DNA of 16,883 nt from Polyrhizophydium stewartii (lineage: Eukaryota; Chytridiomycota; Chytridiomycetes; Rhizophydiales): assembly GCA_027604665.1 (NCBI GenBank), contig JADGIZ010000286.1, positions 1-16,883 of the forward strand, given 5' to 3'. Positions 1 through 6,584 of this stretch are shown piece by piece (the stretch's first letter is position 1; each line of letters begins with the position of its first letter). Made by a program: the position numbers and the translations under genes. Below the pieces are notes generated by a model, which worked only from the letters and a program-made list of their open reading frames with translations, had not been told where the DNA came from and ran no database searches.

Positions 1-1
1 C

Positions 2-3000
2 ATGCCGCCCACCAAGTCGCCCGTCGCAGCCCTGTTCTGCGCGGCCCTCACATCGCACCTGCCGCAAGGCCCGCCCAGATCCGCCTCCCGCCAGCAGCAT
101 CCCGCGCCTCAGCTGCCCGCCCGCCAGCAGCCATCACCAATGCCTGCTACGCTCCACCGTGCGGCCTCGACTGCCCTCGCGCCGCCCCCCTCGCAGCCCA
201 CCTCGATCGCCGGCGCGAGGCACGCCGCTGCTCCCACTGCCCCCCACGCCGCGGCCCCCAGCGCTACCGGGGACTGCGAGAGCCACGCTGCTGCGCCGCA
301 CGTCGACCCCGCCCACGCCCGCCGCGCCGACGTCGTTATCGCGCACGGTAATGCCGACCACCGCTCAGTGATTATGCGGCCTGTTGCGCTGACGCGCACG
401 ATCTGTCGCATCGCACGACTGAACCCCCTCCCCCCGCTCCTCGCCCACGGGCCTACAGACCATCAGCCGGCGCTGCCTCCCGCGACAGCCGCCTCTGCCC
501 CCGGCGTGCCCGCGGCCGCGGCCCCGCCGCCCCAAATGCCGCCCGTCCTGCTGCCACCGACCACCTCCTGCACATCCGCCACGCCCAAGCCCCGGCCGCC
601 CGCCGCGCTCGCGGCCACCCTCGCCGACGCCGGCGCCAGCGGAGTGCATGGCGCCGCCACCTTGCGCGAGGCCCCGCTGCCCCCCGCGTCCCTCACGCCT
701 GCCGCCGATGCAACGCCCACGAACGCTGCGGTCGCCCACGCGCCAGGCCACAGGCAACGCCGCGCCAAACAGCCTTCCCACCCGCCGCATAATCCGCCGC
801 TCCACGCTCCCAAGCCGCCCACCGATCAGACCCCAGGCCAGATCGACGCACACTCCGGCATCCAGATCCGCTGGGGGCCCTCAGATGCGTGCCGCAAGGC
901 CGAGGACCACTACATCCAGACGACGCGCGAGTCGCGCCATGTCAAGGAGCAGCTTGAGCGCCAGCGGCTCATTGCCGCTTGCTACCAGTCGCCGCCATCT
1001 GCTCGTCTCCACACTGTGCCGCCTCGGCAAGCTGCACCGCCAGATTCAAAGCCTGTGCCTGGGTCTTCGGGAGCCACTGGCGGTCAAGCGGCGCCGGTTG
1101 GCGCCGACGTCTTTGTCGACAAACTCCAGCGCCATGCCTACATCATGCACGCTCAAGCACAAGCTCAGGCTCAGGCCCAGGCTCAAGTCCAAGCCGAGGC
1201 ACGCGCGTCGGCCGCTCCCGTGCTGGCCGTCCCCTTTCAGGCGCAGAACCCCCTCTTGTACAATCCGACTCTCGCCATGCCGCCGCTCTCGACGATCGGG
1301 TACGCCCATCCGCCCGCAGCAACAGCCCTGCATGCACCGCCACCTGGCCTTGGCGGCCTGCAGCAAGTCAACCTTCCAAACGGCGCTCAGCTGCTCCATT
1401 TCCAACAGAGCCAGCCGCCACAGCCCCAGTACCATGAGGGGCAACTCGTGGCCAGGCCCCAGCACCACGTCCACTTTCAGTTTCAGCAGCAAGCGCAGAT
1501 GCAGCAAGTCCAGGCGCAGCAAGTTCAAGCGCAGCAGATGCAGCAACCTCCCACTCAGCCACACGTCCTGCAGCAAGCACACCAGCAGCACAACTTACAG
1601 CAGATCCAGACCCAGATCCAGCAGCAGATCCAGCACCAAATGCAGCAGCAGATGCAGCAGCACATTCAGCAGCAGATCCAGGATCAGATCCAGCAGCACA
1701 TGCATCAGCAGCAACAGCTCCAGCAGCAAATGTACCACCAACACCAGTTGAGCACCGCCGCAAACGGCACCGGCGGCACGCGACTGCGCGCAGCCCAGGA
1801 ACACGACAGCGACGGCACATCGGTTTCGCGCTCGAGCAACAACGGATACTCGTACCAAAGCTCACATCGCCATTGCGGCAGCCACAGCCACAGCCACAGC
1901 CACCGCACCGGCCCGCCCGTCAACTACCGTCCGGCAAACGTCATCCGCGACGGCTTTGAAGGGAAAGAGCAAGTCGGCACGTGCGACCAGACCCACCCGA
2001 GCTGCTGCCTTGCGGACTGCTTCTCGTCCAACTGCCCCTCGGACGGCACCACAACGGCAGGCAGGATCGAGACGTATCTCGCGTTTCCTCCCCCGCCAAC
2101 GTCATCCATTTTATGCCACTCGCTCCAGGGCGGCGGCTTGCGCAGGCGCGAGATCCTGAACCTCTACTTTGGCGGCTCCACCCCTGTCCAAGTCGCGCCG
2201 CGCACCGAACCAAACCTTGGAAGCGCAGCCAGCAGTCTACAGCCGGATTCAGGCAGCAGCTCATCCCCGACCAGCACCGCTGACAAGACAGCGACAACGG
2301 CCGCGCAGCCTGTGGCGGACAAGTCTGCGTCGCGGCCGGTCCGCGGCAACCGCGGTCCCCGCAGTCGGTCGTCTGTATCTGCGGCCACTAGCACAGGCGA
2401 CTGTCTGGCGCCACTGCCCGAGGACGAGATCGGGTCGCTGCTCATTGACTTTAGCCTGAATTCTGGCTCGGGCCGACAGCACGCTGGTCGTTCGCGCGGC
2501 GTATCTGGCCCTGCCACGTCCGGCGCGTCGGTCAGCGCGACCGAATCTCTGTCGTCGTCGTCTTCGCTTCTGTCTCCGGGCAGCCGAGACCGCTCACGAT
2601 CCGGTGGCTCCCAGCTTGCGCGCTCCAGCTCGTTTGACCAGAGCATTTCGTCATCTCTGCAGAGCCTTGTGTCGTCGATGCTTCTGAGGTCGCCGTATCA
2701 CTCTGTCGAGCGCACATGGTCCCACTGGAAGGTGAGTCTTTGGCATATCTCGATATGTCTGTGCTCTTGCTTTGCTGACGGCTGGATCCACGTCAGCCGG
2801 ACTCGGAGGCCCTCGAGTGCTTCTCGTGCCACTCGCCGTTCACCTTGATGCATCGCCGCCACCACTGCCGGCGGTAGGTGCCGCTCTTGGCCTCTGCATG
2901 CCTGCTAGATTGCCTGGCGGCTGACATGCTTCCTTTCAATTGACGTTGTCGTGCCAGATGCGGCAACATCTTCTGCAACTCTTGCACGACTAAGCGTGTG

Positions 3001-3081
3001 CCCATGTCCATCAACGGGCACATTGACCCCAACGGCGTCCCCGTGCGCGTGTGCAACGAGTGCTTTGAGCTTCCTTCGTGA
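2..3081 (+). CDS. FYVE zinc-finger protein with long Pro/Ala- and Gln-rich N-terminal region (5' end uncertain)
   Basis: Predicted exons are 2-2731, 2797-2873 and 2958-3081 (976 aa if the ATG at 2 is the start). Donors are GTGAGT (2732) and GTAGGT (2874); both acceptors are CAG. Splicing creates a C-terminal FYVE domain at residues 909-976. It has WxxD at W909-D912, RRHHCRRCG at 930-938, RVC at 966-968, and eight zinc ligands C918, C921, C934, C937, C942, C945, C968 and C971. All three PI3P-binding signatures are present, with a Leu-Met turret (927-928), so binding to PI3P on endosomes is a sound family inference. The second intron splits codon R936 inside the RRHHCRxCG motif. The rest is low complexity: Pro/Ala-rich (about 1-280), Gln-rich (492-583) and Ser-rich (about 740-900), with no other domain I recognise. 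The ATG at base 2 may be internal, because upstream DNA is missing. The FYVE call is secure; the N-terminus is not. Confidence 0.86.
1151..1200 (+). repeat. Ala-Gln dipeptide repeat in the FYVE protein
   Basis: A GCN-CAR hexanucleotide-type repeat encodes alternating Ala and Gln from about residue 384 to 400 (AQAQAQAQAQAQVQAEA). Synonymous changes between units (gctcaa, gcacaa, gctcag, gcccag) show that the repeat is old enough to have diverged while the peptide pattern was kept. Confidence 0.85.
1475..1750 (+). repeat. Gln-rich tract with a 12-nt tandem repeat core
   Basis: Residues about 492-583 of the FYVE protein are more than half Gln. The core, 1604-1711, is nine consecutive 12-nt units of the type ATC/ATG-CAG-NNN-CAG, encoding (I/M)QxQ tetrads: IQTQ, IQQQ, IQHQ, MQQQ, MQQH, IQQQ, IQDQ, IQQH, MHQQ. 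A preceding segment (about 1499-1545) has a different period, with Val or Met spaced by QAQQ. Gln-rich tracts with regular hydrophobic positions often form coiled coils or condensates; that role is inferred here. Confidence 0.85.
1880..1903 (+). repeat. Four AGCCAC units encoding a His-Ser repeat
   Basis: Four perfect tandem copies of the hexamer AGCCAC encode a Ser-His run within HSHSHSHSH of the FYVE protein. The purity of the units suggests recent slippage, in contrast to the diverged Ala-Gln repeat upstream. Confidence 0.8.
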
Positions 3082-3715
3082 TGTGCTCGGGGGGCCGCAA
3101 GCTGGCCTCTGTCGATTCAGCTCGCGCACAAGCGCCAGGACGAGGCTGCAGTTGGCACACCTCTCCTTGCCTCACACCTTGGCCCCACGCCTCCCCGTCT
3201 AGTCTCGTCTCGCCTCGCTCCACACAGCTCTGTTGGGAAGAGAATCATGGAGCCCGTGTGTGCGTCGTTTCGACCCAAGGCGTGCTCATCACCCACCCAC
3301 ACACACAGACAACACCGCCGCCCACCTCCACCATCACCAATACCGGTTGCGGATTTGGACCGAAAGCCCCGCGATGGCTTCGACTGCTTGTGTCTGCTGG
3401 CTCGGCGGATGCCCCGCCGCCCACGCGCAACTCCTGCGCCAACAAAGAACACACCATCACCCCTTCATCGCACATGGCTGCTTTGATCGGACGATGCAGA
3501 GAGCTGGGGCATGCGACGATGCGCGACCTTACGGAGTGGCGTGGCTGTATTTGTTGCGAGGCGGGTTCACCATCAAGAAGCAAGGACGCTGACGCAACAG
3601 GTGCCAAAGATTCAGAGTGCAGCGAGGAGGGAGCGGGATAGAAAGGCGGAGAAGGCTGAGAGGCAAGGCAGAAAAAGGAAGCGCGAAGCAAAAAAGACGA
3701 CGCCTTGCGGCACGC
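3082..3715. other. Convergent intergenic region between the FYVE gene and SHMT
   Basis: These 634 bp separate the stop codons of two converging genes and should hold both 3' UTRs and poly(A) sites. Open frames exist on both strands, but none resembles a protein I know and all are typical of GC-rich DNA lacking stops. I found no AATAAA in either orientation. There is a short CA-rich run near 3297-3310. From about 3621 to 3700 the + strand is roughly 85% purine, so the SHMT transcript would have a pyrimidine-rich segment just after its stop. No RNA gene or mobile element was recognised. Confidence 0.6.
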
Positions 3716-5673
3716 TTAGTTGGCGTACTTCATCTCCGACTCGTTGAAGCCGACGGCCGGGAAGCGACGCGCAAACTGGGCCACTTCGTCCTTGAGTGCA
3801 GCGATGCCCGGGAACGCCTCGCCGGTCTCGCCCACGGCGGCCTTGAAGTCCTTGAGCTTGGTGCCCTTGACGCTGCCGTTGATTTCGACCGTGAGCTGCA
3901 CGGCGCGGTCGATAAAGTCAACGATCGCCGCAAAGTCCGACTCGACCAGACCGCGCGTCGTCATGGCCGGGGAGCCAATGCGCAGGCCGTGCGGGATCAG
4001 CGCGCTCTTGTCGCCCGGGATCGTGTTCTTGTTGGCAGCGATGTTGACCAGCTCGAGGATGCGCTCGACGCGCGCGCCGTCAATACCCTGCACGAGCGCC
4101 AGCCGTTCGTCAGCACATCCAAGGACCACACGACAGCAGGCATCGGATCCAGACAAACCTTGCTGCGGAGGTCAATCAGAAGCAGGTGCGTGTCGGTGCC
4201 GCCGGCCACCATGTCGTATCCGCGCTTGCGGAACTCGTTCTCGAGCGCCTTGGCGTTCTTGAGCACCTGCACCTGGTACTCCTTGAACTCGGGCGTGGTG
4301 GCCTGCTTGAGCGCCACGGCAAGCGCCGTGATCGTGTGGTTGTGCGGGCCGCCCTGATGGCCGGGAAACACGGAGAAGTTGATGGGGTTCTCGAGGTCGT
4401 ACATGATCGGCTCGCCCTTCTTGTTGGTGCTGCGCACGCCCTTGCGGTAGAAGATCATGGCGCCGCGCGGGCCGCGGAGCGACTTGTGCGTCGTCGTGGT
4501 CACAATGTCCGAGAGCTCGAACGGCGACGGCACAACGCCGGCGGCAACGAGGCCGCTGATGTGCGCCATGTCGGCCATCAAATAGGCGCCGACGCTGTCC
4601 GCAATCTGCCGAGCAGGGGAGGGTCGTCAGCCATCACCGCCGCACGCGGTGCACGGCGCGAGCATCGCCGCACCTTGCGCATGCGCGCATAGTCCCAGTT
4701 GCGCGAGTACGCCGAGGCACCGGCAATCAGGATCTTGGGGCGGTACAGCGTCGCCGTCTTCTGGAGCGCGTCAAAGTCGACCACACCCGTCTTCTCGTCG
4801 AGGCGGTACGGCAGGGTCTCGAAATACGACGACACGGCCGAGATCTTCTTGGTCTCGGTCTGGTAGCCGTGCGACAGGTGTCCGCCGTGCGGCAGATCCA
4901 GGCCCATCAGACGCTCGTGCGGCCGGAGCAGCGCGTTGTAGACGTAGAGGTTCGCGGGAGCACCCGAAAGCGACTGCACGTTGACGCCCCACTTGGCGGG
5001 GTCCAGGCCAAATGCCTCCAGCGCGCGCTGCTGGCACAGCGTCTCCGCCTGGTCAATGAACTCGTTGCCGCCATAGTAGCGCGCGCCGGGATAGCCCTCC
5101 GAGTACTTGTTCTGCATGATCGAGCCGAGCGCCTGCATGACCGACGGCGACGTGAAGTTCTGTGCCATTCACGCCGCAGCGAGATGCGCGAGTCAGCGCG
5201 GCCCGTCGGCAGCACGACGATGCGAATGGCATGCATGCCCCTGCGCACATGACCCCGCCAAGGCGGCCATTGCGCCAAGCCGCGTTCCGACTGGCCTCGT
5301 GGCGGTCGTGCGGGCGGGAAAGCGGCGCAGCACGCTCACCTCGGACGGGATGAGCACCACGCTTTCGCGCTGGCGGCGCTTCTCCTTCTCGATGATGTCG
5401 TGGACGGCCGGGTCGACCTCGGCGAGCGAGCCAGACAGAATCTGCGCGTGATCGTGCTTGGTCAGCAGGCCAGCGCACTCTGGCCGCTGTGGGTCGGGCG
5501 GCGTCGAAGCCGGGCGGTCGGAGGCGCCGGCGGCTGCGCACCTTGGGCAGGGTGTGCACGGCGGCGGCGCGGCGAGCGGCAGCCAGCGCCAGGCGGGGCG
5601 CCCAGCCGGCGGCAGAGGCGGCAGCGGCGGCAGCAGCGGCGCTGGAGCGCGAGAGCGTGCGGAAGGCGATCAT
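3716..5673 (-). CDS. SHM1: Serine hydroxymethyltransferase, mitochondrial
   Basis: This PLP enzyme interconverts serine plus tetrahydrofolate and glycine plus 5,10-methylene-tetrahydrofolate, feeding one-carbon metabolism. Minus-strand exons are 5673-5542, 5486-5340, 5159-4674, 4605-4159 and 4087-3716 (TAA), giving 527 aa. All four introns (55, 180, 68 and 71 bp) are phase 0, with donors GTGCGC, GTGAGC, GTGCGG and GTTTGT. Visible motifs are SENFTS (exon 2/3 junction), [30 protein letters not shown] (D267, H270), VTTTTHK with the PLP lysine K296, and HGLRIGSPA with the substrate-carboxylate Arg R440. Exon 1 encodes exactly 44 residues with no Asp or Glu, several Arg and eight consecutive Ala, a typical mitochondrial presequence. 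Length and motifs are normal, so the split frame reflects introns and not decay. An alternative acceptor in the first intron would drop residues 45-59 and stay in frame. The start codon lies 39 bp from that of the divergent membrane-protein gene. Confidence 0.96.
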
Positions 5674-5712
5674 GAAGTCGAGCAAAGTTGGACCGCGCAA
5701 CTTTGCTCGACC
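5674..5712. promoter_or_regulatory. 39-bp divergent intergenic gap with perfect 13-bp inverted repeat
   Basis: Only 39 bp lie between the SHMT ATG (5673-5671, minus) and the membrane-protein ATG (5713-5715, plus). Left arm GTCGAGCAAAGTT (5677-5689) and right arm AACTTTGCTCGAC (5699-5711) are exact reverse complements around the 9-bp spacer GGACCGCGC. The dyad occupies 35 of the 39 bases and is nearly symmetric with respect to the two start codons. It could be a binding site for a dimeric regulator in a shared promoter, or a hairpin in the 5' leader of one or both transcripts. The sequence fact is certain; the function is inferred. Confidence 0.75.
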
Positions 5713-6378
5713 ATGGCCAAGCCGACGCAGACGGGGCCGTCGTCGTCGCCTGCCGACCGAGGCGCTGCGCCGGGCCGCCGCCAGGGCGCGCCGTCCAAGC
5801 CGCTCGTCGACCTCTCGCAGGACGCCCAGTGGGACATCATCAACAAGACGGGCGTGCTGCACAAGGTCAAGGAGCACGACAAGGCCAAGAAGGCCGCGGC
5901 CGAGTCTGCACCGTCCGAGGAGCCCCTGCTGCTCGTTGCTCTGCTCATGAGCGTGCCCATGGTCATGTTCCACGGCATGCTCGACTACCTCGTCCACTAC
6001 CAGTACGGCTTCCTCGAGGAGTTCACCATCGAATACGTGCTCAGGCGCGAGCTGCTCATGTACCCGGCCCTCGTCATCTTCACATATGGCACCGGCCGGG
6101 TCAAGCACTCGCGCATCGCCCAGGCCCTGTTCGCTGTCGCCGCCGTCGGCGCCGGGTGCCTGCTGATCCACTACACCACCGCCGACGAGACATTTGGCTC
6201 GATGCTCAAGGCGCCCGGCCTCTCGTGCATTTGGATCATGCTCATCATCCAAATGGATCTGACCGCCGCGCTGGCGTCGCTTGCGGTCTGCATCGTGTAC
6301 TACCACCGCGAGTTCCTGCTCTCGTTCTTCGACGAGTCCAAGTGGACAAACGCCTTCACCATCAAAGGCGAGCTGTGA
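5713..6378 (+). CDS. Four-helix integral membrane protein of unknown function
   Basis: This is an intronless 221-aa frame. A polar, Ser/Pro/Arg/Lys-rich N-terminus (1-70, including QWDIINKTGVLHKV at 40-53) precedes four likely membrane segments at about 72-96, 114-127, 135-155 and 170-197. The C-terminus is short and polar. The first helix contains SVPMVMFHGMLDYLVHYQYG (80-99), a Pro/His/Asp/His/Gln pattern that reminds me of an uncharacterised fungal membrane-protein family (possibly Pfam DUF7719; recalled, not checked). No catalytic signature is evident. The ATG at 5713 is chosen because the next Met lies inside the first helix, while an in-frame ATG at 5458 lies within SHMT exon territory and would add low-complexity antisense sequence. 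There is no signal peptide, so the first helix probably anchors it, plausibly in ER or another endomembrane. Its start is 39 bp from SHMT, with a shared inverted repeat. Confidence 0.82.
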   Translation: MAKPTQTGPSSSPADRGAAPGRRQGAPSKPLVDLSQDAQWDIINKTGVLHKVKEHDKAKKAAAESAPSEEPLLLVALLMSVPMVMFHGMLDYLVHYQYGFLEEFTIEYVLRRELLMYPALVIFTYGTGRVKHSRIAQALFAVAAVGAGCLLIHYTTADETFGSMLKAPGLSCIWIMLIIQMDLTAALASLAVCIVYYHREFLLSFFDESKWTNAFTIKGEL

Positions 6379-6584
6379 ATGTCCGTCCACGCGGCTCTCA
6401 CCGCACAGCGTTGTGTAGGACCGATTTCCCACAGCCCTCAAACCACCCATCCAAGCACGCGGAGACAGCGAGCCGCACCCCAAATACGGAAAGCTGAGTC
6501 TGTATTCGGCTCTGCTTGCCTTGGACGCACTATAAAGCCTCTTTGTTGCTGTTGTTGCTGTTGCCGCTGTTGGCCGAGTGCGCT
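6379..6584. other. Convergent 3' flanks of the membrane-protein gene and talin
   Basis: These 206 bp separate two converging stop codons. The + strand carries TATAAA at 6531-6536, which could be a variant poly(A) signal for the upstream gene, 152 nt after its stop. A short imperfect TTGCTG repeat lies at 6542-6573 (CAGCAA in the talin 3' UTR). Nothing else was recognised. Confidence 0.5.

Noticed and set aside
1475..1750. CRISPR-like or satellite array
   Set aside because: The repeat is a coding Gln tract with short units and no spacers.
3078..3202. Extension of the FYVE gene through a donor at 3078 into a further exon ending near 3202
   Set aside because: The FYVE domain is complete at the 3079 stop, the would-be intron is only about 43 bp and the added sequence is low complexity.
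3617..4357. Plus-strand open frame across the SHMT 3' exons
   Set aside because: It lies opposite conserved SHMT catalytic sequence and reads as a low-complexity Arg/Leu/Val-rich shadow.
3716..5673. SHMT as a frameshifted pseudogene
   Set aside because: Every frame change coincides with GT-AG boundaries, and removing the introns restores the conserved protein with all catalytic residues.
5458..5712. Upstream in-frame ATG for the membrane-protein gene
   Set aside because: It would add 85 Gly/Ala/Ser-rich residues read antisense to SHMT exons 1 and 2 and through the inverted repeat. The ATG at 5713 is the simpler start.
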